Source: Sebastes aleutianus
Lineage: Eukaryota > Chordata > Actinopteri > Perciformes > Sebastidae
Direction of reading: 5' to 3'
DNA length: 64,000 nt
NCBI GenBank assembly: GCA_916700875.1
Contig: CAKAKS010000068.1
Span: 27,621,253 to 27,685,252 of the forward strand
Position 1 is the first letter of the stretch, and the number at the start of each line of letters is the position of its first letter. The position numbers and the translations under genes were made by a program. The notes under the pieces are model-generated. The model was given only the letters and a program-made list of their open reading frames with translations, was not told the DNA's origin and ran no database searches. Shown piece after piece: positions 47,106-60,400 of the stretch.

Positions 47106-48617
47106 TATTTCTTAGATATCTTAATATAAAGGTATATTATATTGAAACTTTGACCCAAAAAAGGAAAATCCATCAAGTATCAAGTGCTGACCATGCTACT
47201 CATTAAAATAACAGATGACCTGATTCTGCTTTCCTTAATCAAATCCCAAGATGATTTTAACAACCAGCTGGAGGAAAACTTTCCCTAAAATCAAACCTGC
47301 GCTCTGAAGAGAACCATCAAGCAGATGGCCTTTGCCATTATCATTATCGGCCCACTAATTCTCTACAATAGTCTACCTACATCGGAGCTGCGTCTCTGGC
47401 TGTTGTTGGGGAGTATTGATCCAGCTGACAGAGACTAATTCTTTCGTAGAGTTAGAGGTCAGCCCTGTGGTCTGAGCTATCACATCTCACTGGGACCAAT
47501 TTAAAGGCCTGAATAGCCAAGGGGCCGAACAGCACGACTCCCTGTGCTAATGCCAACCTGAGATGTTGTAAAGCTGTATGTGCAGGGTTTCAGTGTGTGT
47601 TAGGGCAGGTATACATGTGTGTGGGAAGGAGGTCTTATATGCATGTATTTATGCATGTATGTGCTTCAAAGTGCTTGTGCAAGCAACATTGAGATGCTTT
47701 GCATCTGTGAGAGATTGCATGCCGTTTACACACTTATTATGTATAAATGGGTGGATGAATAGCACCCCTGAAGCCTGTGTGAATGAGCGTATTCTAGATG
47801 GATGCATTTAGCCAGAAAATGGCTCCACTGTGGGCTAAAGCCTCATGTATTATGAAGACCATGAGCTACTGTCTGTGGTCTGAACTCAGGTGGAGGTGAA
47901 CTGAAGTGGGCTTTTAAAGGTTTAAGTCCCCTAGGAATTGCTGGCACAAATAATAAGGAATAAAACACAGAATTAGCTTGGAGTCAGGTGCTTTAATCTA
48001 TTTTTATTGAAAGCTATTTTATCCTCGCCAAAGCTCAGTCGTGATCCAGAATCTTTTTGAAAGGGGAGACCTGGCCAATATAGGAGAAGCAGACAGGACC
48101 ACCGGTAAACACTTTTCAAAATGAACGATGAGTCATTTCACTGCTTCAAAATCATGACATTTTATTTTGAAATGATTTGACATATTGCCTTTCTAGCTGA
48201 GACCCGGACGGTCCCCATAGAAAAGCTTAGGGAAGAGGCTGTGCGCTGCTCTTTATTGGAGACGTGGAAGTTAATCAGACGCACATTTGCCAAACCAACC
48301 ATGAGTCCTTATCCTTGAAGTCTATTCTCTTGTAAAACTGAAAAACACTGTTTGAAAACACCTCCGATAAAGCATAAATCTCACCAAACGGTGTTTAGTT
48401 TAGCACAAAGACTGGAGTCTCTGGTGATTGCCTGGCAACCTTACAGTGATGACTAGACTCCCAGAAGTGACTGTGCCAGGCCATGAAATAGTCAGGCCCA
48501 TAAAACCACAATATGTCGTTTTTATGCTTCGGCTTTTGTACGGATTAAACAAATGACATATAATATGTTAATTAGTGAGCTTTAGAAGTGCTGGGAGACA
48601 GATTATGTTACCTTTGG
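47106..48617. other. Intronic block, candidate regulatory element at 47200-47570
   Basis: The first part lacks recognisable repeats and has mixed TAAT, CAGCTG and GATCCAGCTGAC words with no useful open frame. The rest is ordinary intron. Regulatory function is inference. Confidence 0.25.
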
Positions 48618-48900
48618 ACTAGGGCTGGTAATTGATTAAAGTATTTAATCACAAATTAATCACACATTTTTGTGTACCTTTTAAAGGAAGATTTGTCAAG
48701 TATTTAATACTCTTTTCAACATGGGAGTGGGCAAATATAATATGCTGCTTTATGCAAATATATGTATATATTTATTATTGGAAATCAATTAACAACAAAA
48801 AAATGAAACCCTCACAGGTACTGCATTTAGCATAAAAGAAATTAGTGGCGTTAAAATGAATTTACGCAAATTATTTTCACGTTAACTTTGACAGCCCTAC
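48618..48900. repeat. Dispersed repeat with GACAGCCCTA end
   Basis: Starts ACTAGGGCTGGTAATTGATT and ends GTTAACTTTGACAGCCCTAC. The inside (GATTTGTCAAGTATTTAATA, ACATGGGAGTGG) matches 12845-12895, and the end matches 17765-17785. The ends are inverted (AGGGCTG/CAGCCCT). Confidence 0.6.
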
Positions 48901-51088
48901 TTCGGACAAAGCCAGACTAGTTGTGTCCCCCTGTTTCCAGTTGTAATGCTAAGCTAAGCTAACTTGCTGCTGCTGGTAGCTACATATTTAGACATATAGA
49001 GTGGTAAAAAAACTTCTCATCTATCGTGGCAAGAAAGCAATTAAGGGTATTTCCAACAAATGTTAAAGTATTCTTTGTTTGGTAACACATTGTTTGGGTC
49101 ACCCTTGTCTATATCCTCCAAAACACAGAAGGAGAAAAATACATTTCCAGACCAATTTGGGGTGATTTCTAAAAGAGGAACATACTGTAGCAGACAAATT
49201 CACAGAACACTGTGTTTTCTGTCCTGTAAATGTTGCTCCATTTATTTCAGTCCATGAGTCAAATTAAGGAAAATTACACGTACTTTGCAGAAGGAAGCCT
49301 GAGACCTTATTTTGGTTTCTGATGATGTGACGGAGGCCTGATTGAGAGAGAATATAAAAATAATCTGGCTACCTCCACTGACAAATTGACTGCAAAATGA
49401 CCTTTCGATAAAAGCATATGTGGATCCACCAAGTTGGCTCCAGCAGTCTCATGCTCTAACGTATCTGTGCCAGACTGAGCCACTCTAACTGCTCTTATTT
49501 CCTTCACACTTTTTCCAATTAAAACACGACTTGTGATTAAAGGACAGCAGTCGGCTGGCTAATGTGTACAGCATGTGTGAGTGCATGTGTGTTTGATAGA
49601 GAAAGAGAGAAACAGACAGTGTGAGTGCGAGTTGAGCCATGTTGGCAAGCGTTTGGATGACATTGTCTTTATTATCTTGACCTGTGTGCATGTGTGTGTT
49701 ATATTTGCTTAACTGTGCTGTTTGTATACGTGTATATGTGAGTGTGTGAGTGTCTCTTTATTATATTGGTTTATTGGATGTCTGCGCCGAATGTTCCCAG
49801 TTCACACTGCGGGTTAATTGACCTCTGGAGACACTTCTCTCCGCAGTGATAAAGAACGTCTGGATGATTATTCTTCATTTGCCTTAGATATGAGATTTTT
49901 AAAGGGGCTTTGAGTTCTGAGGTGGCTCATTACTTTTTAAATGAGACACATTTGAACACACCATCTCTCGTATGTTAAACGTTTCTTTGATGCCTGTGTC
50001 TGAAATATTGTCATAATATTACTAGAAATATTATTACTTTTTTAATTATAATATTTTAAGATGTTGGGTATTTAAATATTTATTTTCCTACCGCTAGTGA
50101 CACATTCAAAATGGCCAAATCACACCACATTTAAAGACATTACTGTATATAGTTGACAAAAATAGACAGGTCACATACTCTTCAGGTAATAATTTAACCA
50201 CAAAATGGAGATCCTCTGCTTTGGAACAGGACTCTTCATTTGTTTTATTCACGTGCAAATACATTTTATATGAGCAATATTAAAAGGTCTGATCATCAAT
50301 GATTAATAGTCTTTGTGCTGTAATGTAGGTTAGGGCCCAGGAGGCTAGCGAGCTGGAACGCAAAACAAACAAATCATACTCCATAATAGAAAACATCTTT
50401 TAACATCCTCTCCGCTGCATTGTAATGACCTGTAGAGAGCCGACGATGAAAAATGATCAATGTGATGAAGTCATGAGGGGTTTTTGTTACTTGTGTTTAA
50501 ATTTGTTTGCAGCACTCTCAAGGACAGCGTGTGTTTTCTGATGCTTGACACACACACACACACATGAGCAGGCACACACGCTCACTCAGAGGCATTCACA
50601 CCTACACAATCAAAGAAAAAAAATAAGGAATAAAGCCTTTGTGAAACAAACAACTTGATTAAGACTCAGGAGGGGAGAGAATCAGGTGTGAACACCGTGG
50701 GTCATGAAATCATGTGTGAATGTATGCCAAGGATGTGTTTATAAAGATGCAGTTTGCGTGGTTTTAAGGAGCGCTCCACCTCCTGAGGGAGTTTGTTTGG
50801 GCATGTTATCTCCATCATTGCCGCTCGCTACCTGGTGATCAGCTTCTGGCTGAGAACACTAGCAGGAGAGCCGAGCGTAGGTTTGCCTCTGGGAGACACA
50901 CTTTTGTTTTCCTTGAAGCTGCATTCACTTCCTTTACTTGTTCTCTTCACTAAGATAGGCGGAAAATTGTGAGTGAGGTGGACTAGAAAAACAAAAGAGA
51001 CATTTCTGACTGTGTATAAATGATTCTAATAATAATAGGATATAATCCTTTACATGAGTAAATCTCTACCTTTAAACATACACAATTG
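48901..51088. other. Intronic sequence without recognised features
   Basis: A short (CA)n tract lies near 50549-50565. No exon or RNA is recognised. Confidence 0.5.
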
Positions 51089-51592
51089 AAAGGACCAGTG
51101 TGTAGCATTTAGGGGGATCTATTAACAGAATATAATATTCATAACTATGTTTTCATTAATGTATAATCACCTGAAACTAAGAATTGTGTTTTTGTTAGTT
51201 TAGAATGAGCCGTTCATACCTACATAGGGAGCGGGTCCTCTTCATGGAGTCCGCCGTGTTGCTCCGCCATGTTTCTACAGTAGCCCAGAATGGACAAACC
51301 AAACACTGACTCTAGAGAGAGCCTCTCTATGTTACCTGAAGACCATCGTAGTTCTCTGACACGCTTGTGAAACTGCGGTGACGTGAACCGCAGAGTGCAA
51401 AACCGTACTACCGCCACCCGCCGTTTGACTTCTGTTGCTCCTAAAGTAGTGTTATTATGGTAAGGATGGCCGCTTTTGCACATGGTGGCTCACGTTACCG
51501 CAGTCTTGGAAAGGGAAGAGTGAGCGGAGGGGTACTCAGTTGGTTGCAGTCTGCAACCACACCTGCTATATGCAGCCCCATCCTACACACTG
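51089..51592. mobile_element. Fish dispersed repeat beginning AAAGGACCAGTGTGTAG
   Basis: Left end AAAGGACCAGTGTGTAGCAT, then TTAGGGGGATCTATTAACAG, a very common fish repeat start. CCTACACACTG at the right is a partial inverted match to the left end. It is non-coding; a small open frame on the minus strand is a by-product. Confidence 0.7.
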
Positions 51593-51873
51593 TAGCCTAC
51601 CTATGTACCGTGTTCACTCCTTATAGCACTTATATATTTAGCAATAAAATCTCCAAACTCTTGTTTTTACTGCTCAAACAGTGTCCTCAGGAATGCAGGC
51701 AAAACTAAAGAGTGGTTTGTTTTATTGGCGTCAGTGTGCTTATCACAGTCTGTCCCTCCTCTCCAGCCACATGCCCATGTAATCCCTTTTAACAGAAGCA
51801 ATTTTGACATGTCATAGCAGGGTAACCACAGGTGTAATTGATAAAATTAATAATGGTCCTGTTCTATTTAGTG

Positions 51874-52398
51874 TGTCACAGTCATTCCAGTGAGCCAACA
51901 TGCACATTACCAGGACCCTGGCACACCTAAACGGAACAGTTTACCCTATAACGACTTGCCCCTTCATTGCCATTTCCATCAATCCATTAGGTGCCCTCAG
52001 ACTTTCCCTCCTCTCTGCATCACCTGACTGCCCCACCCACATGTTCCCACTTCCCTCATTAGTTCTGCAGTTGCCCCGCCCACCCCCTCACCTGCATCTC
52101 TTTTCCTCATCAGCCACTCACTACAGTATATATACCGGCCCCTACCTGTTTTCTGTAAATCTGAGACTGGCTACCTGGTTACCAGCCTGTTTTAAACTGC
52201 TGCATGATCTTTTTTGGTCTTTGGATTTCTTTGCCCATTTGGACTGCCTTCCTGGTCTTCACCCTTGCCTGCCTCATTACTCCATAAGCTTACATACTTC
52301 CATATACATATTTTATAAATTCCTGAACTCTCCATCACTCTACCTCTATTGTCTGCATTCTTGTCCTTCCCTGGTTGCTTGATTCACCAGCCTTGACA
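51874..52398 (+). mobile_element. Possible solo LTR
   Basis: A roughly 525-bp stretch runs from TGTCA to TGACA, is pyrimidine-rich, contains a TATA-like CAGTATATATACCGG at about 52125, and has phrases resembling fish Gypsy LTRs (CTTCCTGGTCTTCACCCTTG). No clean 4-5 bp target duplication is seen, so confidence is low. Confidence 0.3.
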
Positions 52399-53993
52399 GT
52401 GCTCTTAGAAGAAGAATGAAGAGCTGGGTGGTGAATACACGTAATTATTCCACAGAGGGAGAGAAGGAGGTAAAAGTGAGGAGGAACATTAGAAATAGAT
52501 GGATACTTTTTCAGGATAATGATGTGATTTAAGATCAGGCACAACATAGAAGACCTTTGTGTACGGACTAACCTAAATGTTATCTCTTTTGTAGCTGCTA
52601 CTGAACTGCAGTTTTACAACCTCGATCACAATACTAACGTGTGCGTGCTAACATGGCTGCTTCTGTTTAAGCATGTACAAAGTGTTCTGTGTGGTTATGT
52701 TATTTTGCATTATTAAGGCAGATAGGTTCCTGGAGGAGTGATTTGTTTAGATTGGAGCATACATTAGTGACCACATTTAGACCTGTATTGCCACTGAAGG
52801 GCAGAAGCACAGGGTTTAATTGTGGATTTATGAGGAGGGGGAGCCAATGCGGTTGGGGGGTTGGTTATGAGTGGGGTGGTTTCTACAGACCACGCTGTTT
52901 TCATAGGGACTATTTCTTAAGTAGAAAGTAGTTCAAATGAAAACTGTTGTGTTCTGTGGATCTGGACTGTCCGGACTAAGAATGGCACTGTTTCTGCAAA
53001 GAGATGCTACTGTCAAATTTTGGAAATGCCACTTTTCTTTAATGCTGTACGATGAACTAAATTCCATTCACCTCCATCGTATTGGTGAAATTTACCAGAC
53101 AGCCACCTCAAATTGAATCTAACTATCTAAATGGCCTTAATACCACCAGGGAGAAGCAAGAACATTTTAATTTTTTTATCTCTAAATATGTTTTGGTAAT
53201 TTGGGTGAGGGGAGCCTTTAAATTAATTCACCTTGAAGTCCCAAAAGACAATAATACAACACACCAAATATATTCCCAAATACTGCCAGTGGCAATTGAC
53301 AGTTTTAGTTTTGCTTGAATTTATGGTTCAGAAACACTGCAGTTCCTGTGTTAAAAGATCTATTTTGCACAGCCAAGTACCGATCCTGCTGCTGTGTGAT
53401 CGCCACAACTATTTAATAAAGTCGAAGACAAGGAGCCTATATTCCACATCTGTTTGGTCAGTGTGAGACAGTGTCTGAAAGAGTTGGCAATGCTGTAATA
53501 CTGAAGGAGACAGAGCTCCGGTGGCCCAATTTAATCCCTGGGCAGTAGAAGCAAGCTGTGAACACCAACATACTGTATTATCACCATTTAAGTTGATATA
53601 TGGCAAATGTATTAGCTGGCAAACAGATTCTTGTTTACACATCCAGCAGTACAGGGTAACATTATCTATTGTTATTCATTGATTTGGAGTCGTGTCTCTT
53701 GGCCTCCTGGCGAATGTGAGACCAATATTCACTCTTGTTAAGCTCTGTTTGGTCTCCATTTACTGAGAAAAATAATAGCCTCTTTAGCAGCTAAATGCTC
53801 CACTATGTTAACTAACTTTGTCTGTCTGCTGATTGGTACTGAGCAGGTACTGAATAGGGGGTTTATGGAACTTTTTCGCCGAAAACTGCTGCAGGCTGTA
53901 CTGATGAAAGCGGGGAGAGTGAATCAAACCAGTAAAGTTGTGGCCAAATAGAAACAATGAGCTGAAAGAAGATAAAGCGCTCTGTAGTAGGGA
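52399..53993. other. Intronic sequence without recognised features
   Basis: No supportable exon, RNA or repeat. Confidence 0.5.
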
Positions 53994-54066
53994 GGACACA
54001 CACACACACACACACGCACGCACACGCACACACACACACACACACATACACACATACACACACACA
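53994..54066. repeat. (CA)n microsatellite
   Basis: About 70 bp of CA with CGCA and TACA variants. Confidence 0.95.
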
Positions 54067-57000
54067 GTAATTCAATCCATTGTTAATGGTTAAATAATGA
54101 TTACAGCAGTTTTAAACAGCGGAGTACAACCACTGTCAAAACAACTTCTTATTTCTTTAATTTGGTTCCATCTGCTCTCAACTCTGAGCGTTAATCCTCC
54201 TGACTTTGTCTTTCATTCCCCAACTTTCTTTAAAATGCATACATCTTTCCATTTATTCCCACGAACGCCTCCAGAGTCTGAGGGAAACTGCCAAGGAACT
54301 GCAAATGAGCAATTACTAACGCGGGCAAACACAGAGGCAGAACTGAGAACAAAGACGTATAGATTAACACAAACATTGATGTCAGGCAGAGAAAGAGAGG
54401 ACGAAACAGTACACGAGAGACAATTACAGAGAGGCTTGTGATATGTGGCCGTCAATGGGCTTTTACTGTTTTTCACTTGTGGCGAGAGAGGGGGGGCTAC
54501 AGCTGGGGTGGCTTGGTCTCCATGGAAACTGACATTCCCTTGAAGGTGCTTGGCAGCCACCGCCAATTGTTGAGCTTGGGTAATGGTTTGAAATTCTCCG
54601 TAAAGTGCCTCAGAGGTTGAGATTAAATTCAACCTGCTCGGGGTAGACTCACGCAGTGACTAATCACACCGGTTCAGAGGGAAGGAAAGACTGCGCTTGA
54701 TGGCATTCAGACAGGGAAATATATAGCCTGTTGCTCACGTGTCAGATGTTTATTTTTGCTCTTTTGTTCTTGGCTTCCAGTCGCTCTATAAAATATTATT
54801 TATCATATTTTTTTAGAGACATTTCTTGCATTGATAGTCACTAATCGCTCTATCCAACCATCATTGATTCAGTCCTGCCCTGCTGATCCAACCAGGTAAT
54901 TTGCAGGGACATTTTCAGATATATCAACTGTTAAAATAACAGCACTTGTTTTTCTCTGTTATTTCTGCACACCCTCCCTGTTTCCCATGAGCCTTTGCTC
55001 CAGCTGGCAGACCAATCTGAATGAGAGTGGTCAGGCACCGCTGCTTAACAACTGATGAAATGATTGCTCCTCTCCGTCTCCAAGTGCCGTTCACTTTAGC
55101 CGTACGTAGCGTGAAGACCTGCTGCTGATGGGCCTGTGAACGTCTGCAGCTGAAAAGGATCAGCCAGGCGAAGCATCAGCCTCACACCTCTGGCTGCGCA
55201 GCCAGCTCATGCTGAAAATATGGGCGATTATTACTGTGTGCGTTGAGATCCTTTAGTTAACTGGAATCAAATTTGTGAACATGGGTAAACCTATTCGAGC
55301 ACAAGGCATTTTTTAGTGAGTTTGGCCTGCTGCTGCTGTTGGTCTTGTCACACATGAAGGGGGTGTAATAGGATTCTCCATTGAGCAAATGCATGACTGT
55401 GTGTTTCCAAGATCATAAGCACTCAGCTCTCTACAAAACGCTATTTGCATTGGTAACATGAAACAGCCATACCGAGGTATTACTTGTGTCAAATAGGTAC
55501 CATAAGGACAAATACACAGGGGTGTTTATGGGAGGGCTAATCCTGTCATTCAATACATTTTGTACACATTTATTTGGATGAAAACACCAGACATGAACTT
55601 GCACATGAACAGCATTGGCATGCAAATGTATCCATGTGTCTGTGTGTGTCAGAAGCAGATTGTAAAGCTTATTTGTATGCTACAGCAGCTCCTGTTGTTT
55701 CCAGGCCTCCAGCCTGGGTGGTCAGTCTCTGTTCAGCAGTTTTTCGGCACAGGACATATCGTAACTGCCAGTCTCTCCTCTTTTCACGAGTCTGTAAATG
55801 GAACTACAGTGCAATGACAATGAAGCAGTGTTTTGCAAGAATATAAGAGAGACTGGCTGTGGGAAATTGAAAACTATATTAAAGCAGATCTGGCTAAAGT
55901 AAATCTGGAGTCTTGAGAAAGTATTGTTATTTAGGAAATACACAGCTAAATGTGTGTTTTCCACAGAAGAAGCCATTCCAAGTGGTTCCTTCCAGGCAAA
56001 AAGCTTTTATCACTGATCATAGCATTCAAAGCACTTTGAGTGAAGGTACAGAATCTCAAACACTCACTGTAGCTTTGCAAAATGTTACTGATCAATCCGC
56101 AGCCAGCGCTGGATCATCCCACTGAGCAGATCCTGTTATCAGGCAGCAGACGTAGCAGGCATCTGTTAGCACATGTAAAACCAACAAGACAACAGGTCTA
56201 GATCCAGCAGCACGAATTGGTTGGTTCCCGTGCATCAGCTTCAGACTGGAAACCAGTAATTGAGGGTAGAGTGCTTCGGGGAATTGGGGAGAATATGTTC
56301 TTTTGGGGATTTCACTACTGGCAGTGTTGGTGGGCACAATTTGGCACTGGGAGGCGTATAAAACATTCATTCAAATTCCCAGTGAATCCATTATTTATTA
56401 TGTATCAGAATGAAGATGCAAACATATCTACAAAGTATTTTCTGTTTTGTCCTCTGTGGCCAGTGAGCATTACCAAACCTCTTAGCACAGAGCTGAAGTA
56501 ATTAATCATATCATGCACTGTAGCAATATCTAATGTGCCTTTGCAGTAATCTCTCTAACAGACTCTTCTGGTATTCTTTAATACCAGACGAAGCAGTGTT
56601 TGCTGCTACCACGCTGGTGCATACAAGCAGAAGTCAAATAGCTTGATTGCTGCAAATTGTAATGATGATAGCAGTAAGATGATGTTGGCGGCCTGTCAGA
56701 TGCAAGTCAATGGAGGCAGATCCAGCTGCCATATGATCTTATATTGCCTGGCACAGAAAGACATTAAGCTTGGGTGCACATGCTATCGGGAAGATGGTGA
56801 TGTTTTGTACGAATGCTCACAAGACAAGGTGATGATGCCAGTTTGCAACCCGAGTACGAGTGTATCCGAGTATGTGTGAGAAATGCTTATTGTGTGTCTC
56901 TGTTACAGAAGTGCATACAGTATGTGTGTGCACATGTGATGTATTTAGCACACATGGACGTTGACTTTTTTTGGTGGATATGCACCCTTGCACCATAATT

Positions 57001-57448
57001 ACTTTATGCTCCGTGCCAGGGAAGGATTTAATTAACTGCCCCCTTGTCAGGGTAGATAATTAGTCAATAACACACACATGCACACACACACACAGACACT
57101 TTCTCTCTCTTTCTCTCAAACACACATAGGATAAGTAAATGTTTGCCATGCTAACACTAATGTTGAGGCTAGAATGTACTAACAATTACTTGCTGTTGCA
57201 GGAACATAAAGTACAAGTCTTGAGTGACACGGCTCAATAGGCAATTATAGAGGAGTATTGAGAGAAGCCGCAGACAGGAACCGAGCATGGTGTGGGTTCT
57301 GTCTGCCTACGGAGAGAAGCTAATGTTGTTGATTTTTGTTTAAATTGCTTCATCAGTGCGGCAGCGCACTGTATGATCTGCTCAGCCTCGCTCATGCTCG
57401 CTCAGAACACAACAGTAATTATGTTTTCTTCTCTTTTTTCCCCTGCAG
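54067..57448. other. Last part of intron 1
   Basis: Mostly repeat-poor. 56990-57075 (CACCATAATTACTTTATGCT, GATTTAATTAACTGCCCCCT) is rich in homeodomain-type words. The final stretch before 57449 has a good pyrimidine tract (TTCTTCTCTTTTTTCCCCTG) for the acceptor. Confidence 0.4.
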
Positions 57449-57478
57449 GTTCAAGGTTTGATCTGCACACAGGGAAAG
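57449..57478 (+). CDS. Second coding exon of the large gene (30-nt microexon)
   Basis: Thirty bases between a strong acceptor (TTTTTTCCCCTGCAG) and a donor (GGAAAG|GTAAAA), phase 1 on both sides. Joined to 27092-27152, it extends the reading frame by GSRFDLHTGK, with a last G from the split codon. Because it is a multiple of three it could be skipped without a frame change. The intron before it is about 30.3 kb. The next exon must lie beyond 64000 or be too short for me to see. The call depends on frame, borders and pyrimidine tract only. Confidence 0.45.
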
Positions 57479-60400
57479 GTAAAACAAAAGTCTTCAATTT
57501 ACTTTATTATCTTTTTGCTCTTTCCCTACTCTCCTTTTTTTTTTTCTCTGCACGCGGAGGGAGACGGGAGGATTTGATTGGCAGGCATTAGACTGTGTTT
57601 GCAATTATGTGTGTTCATGTTGTGTGTGTGTGTGTGTGGATGGATATAGAGGCATTACTGGGGAGATTTGTGGCCCAGTTTTGCCGTTTTCACTGCAACA
57701 CTAACACATGCACACACAGATAGTTAGCGCGGCCTGTTATCCTAATCATGGTGAACATAAAATGTGGATTAGGGGTGTCTTATGGTATCAGTCATAATCA
57801 CACACAAACACATACTGAAATACTCCAGCGCACATGCACCTGCCGCTGCAAAAAAAGACGTTTTAATGTCAGATATTATGTCTTGACACGGATTCCATCT
57901 GAGAGATGGTAATTCTTGCTTAGTTTAGTTGATGTAAGTGTCTTGTAAGGTCCCCTGCTGTGTGTATTTTTGCATGTGTGTTTAGCTAATGACTCGACAG
58001 GATGTCTCTCCCAGCTGATTTTACAAAAGAATAACAGAATATCATAATTTTTTATCTATCCTGGAATTTGACAAAGTATTTGTTGTGTTGTCCAGGATGA
58101 CGGTTTTGTCGCCGTTTTGGGTTTTGCCATCTAGGCAGCATTTGATCATTATGCCGATGGCGGACCTACAGCTCTTTTTGGTCTATTTCTGGCAGATGGA
58201 GTCTGTAACGGTTTATGTCTGTGGCCTTCCCTGTGTAGATCCCAGAGTATTTTAGTCCAGAATAATCCCCACCATCTGCTGTCTCCTCTACTACGTTTTA
58301 GTGCTCAGTATCTCTCTCTCTATCTGTCACTCTGGTTTATTTCCTATTGCATTTCCTCTCCTTGTTTTCTCTATATTTTATGATCCCTCGCAGCTGCATC
58401 TTCTCATATTCAGGCTCTCAATCTCCATCATCACCTTCCTTCTCCTTCCTCCACTCAATCCCAATCTGACTGCTCCTTCTTTCTCTTGTAAATGTCTTCC
58501 CCTTTCCTCCTGTCCACTTTTCCATGATCTCTTCCTCCTCCTTTTTAATATTTGCTTTTTTTTTGTCCTTGTTTTAAATGTCTGGATGTCTCTACACTCT
58601 CTTCTCAGTGTTTCTCTCTCTATCCATTTCTCCGTCCACACATAGCCCACGCCCACGCCAACCACTCTCCACAGGATGTCAAATCCTAATCTGGGCTTCA
58701 TGCACACAGACTACACCCTCTGGTTTCTAATTTGAAAGTCCTAAATCAACACCATTATTTCCAGCAAAACTGCTCCTCAGGGGTTGGACCAGCTGTTCCT
58801 AAATCCATCGCTGAGTTGGTGTGTTAAGTCCCTTCCTAAGTTCTTAGTAACTACTAGCTAGTTTCAAACTAGTGATTAACTAAATTGGGTCGCCCAATTC
58901 AAACTTAAGGAATGTCTTGGCTCGTAATGTGGAAATCCGTTGCTAGGAAACATCTGTAGCACCATCCAATCAAAAGCAATCAACTATGTGAACAGGAAGT
59001 CAACGCAGCATCACAAGCTGTAATAACAGTTTTGGAAAGCCAAATGATACATTACCTGGAAAAAAAACTTAACACCGCATAAGCGACCATATCGAGTCAT
59101 TTAATTGTTATTAGCACAATTTACTTTTTCATTTTAGGCCTATTGTGTTATTTTTGTGAAATGTAATTTAATATCTTCCCAGTTTACATCATTATTAAAC
59201 AGCATTTTAATCAAATGTCGGATCAGATATGATGATCATTTTTCTTTCAACCTCTAAAAATCTGTATCTAAAGGATCATGTTTTGTTTTATATTCGTAAG
59301 CTAAGTTCTGTCCATTGGTTCAGTTAACTACGCAACACTTACATCTGACAGTGGTGTAAATATTAAGTAACAAATCAAGAGTATAAGAAGTCTTTGTGTA
59401 CGACTTTGTGCAGTGCAACCCATTTTAATTTATGTGTAAATCAGAAAACTTTGATGTTATAGTTTTGCTAACTTTGAACTCACTAACAGCTGGTGCGACC
59501 GGCTCCAGCAAAGCCAGAAACAACTAACTAATTTGTGCTGCTGACAAAATGCAGAACAACTTACACTGTTACAGGCTACCAGCTCATCAAGGAAAGGATT
59601 TAACAGTTTATAACAGAGCATAACAATTAAACAGGCAATTTCACAACAAGGATGAAACATTGATTATAGTTCAGAGGTTAGACAAAGGGGCTCGTAACTG
59701 AAAACACAACTGTAAAAAAGATAATCTGCTTGCTTGGAAAATCATTTGAAATATGAATGGCTCTCATCTTCCTCTACAAGTACCCCTTAGGTTCTCTGGG
59801 AAAAGGTAGTGGACTCTCAGCTGCTCCGCTTCAGTTGATCTCTGGCAAATGGTACACAACTACTGGAGAAACCCTCCAGTGTGTACGACTGTATCGCTTA
59901 TTTCCTCTGTCTTCTTCTCCCAGACTGATGCGCTAAGTGAGGCTTAGCTCTTTGTCAAATTAATACAACTGAGAACATGACAACAACAGTTCACTTAGAG
60001 TGGAAATACATGCATTTACAACGTTGACGATCTCCATAGACAGACACTCAGTGTGCCATAATGTGAAGGTTTATTCTCCTTGATGGATTCAGCGTGCCCC
60101 TGAGTGACTCGCAGCGACAGCAATGACAACAATAGCAACTGAAATACAGACAGGTATGACAAACCCCACCTCAGTGACACGGTTGTCAGCCATGTACAGC
60201 ACTCTGTACACAGCTGGATTAACAATGACTGAATGGATTAGTGTGTGTGTGTGTGCGAAAGCGAGAGAGTGAGACAGAGACAGAATGATAAAACACGGTG
60301 GTGACTCCTGTGTCAAGTGGGTATTTGATAAAGCCGGATACCTTAAACAGATACCGATAATACCCCGAGATCATCATATTTTGGCTCGGCTGCCAGTGAC

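Noticed and set aside
51900..52382. 160-codon frame at 51.9 kb as a coding exon
   Set aside because: Low-complexity Leu/Pro/Ser reading within the possible LTR, with no splice support.
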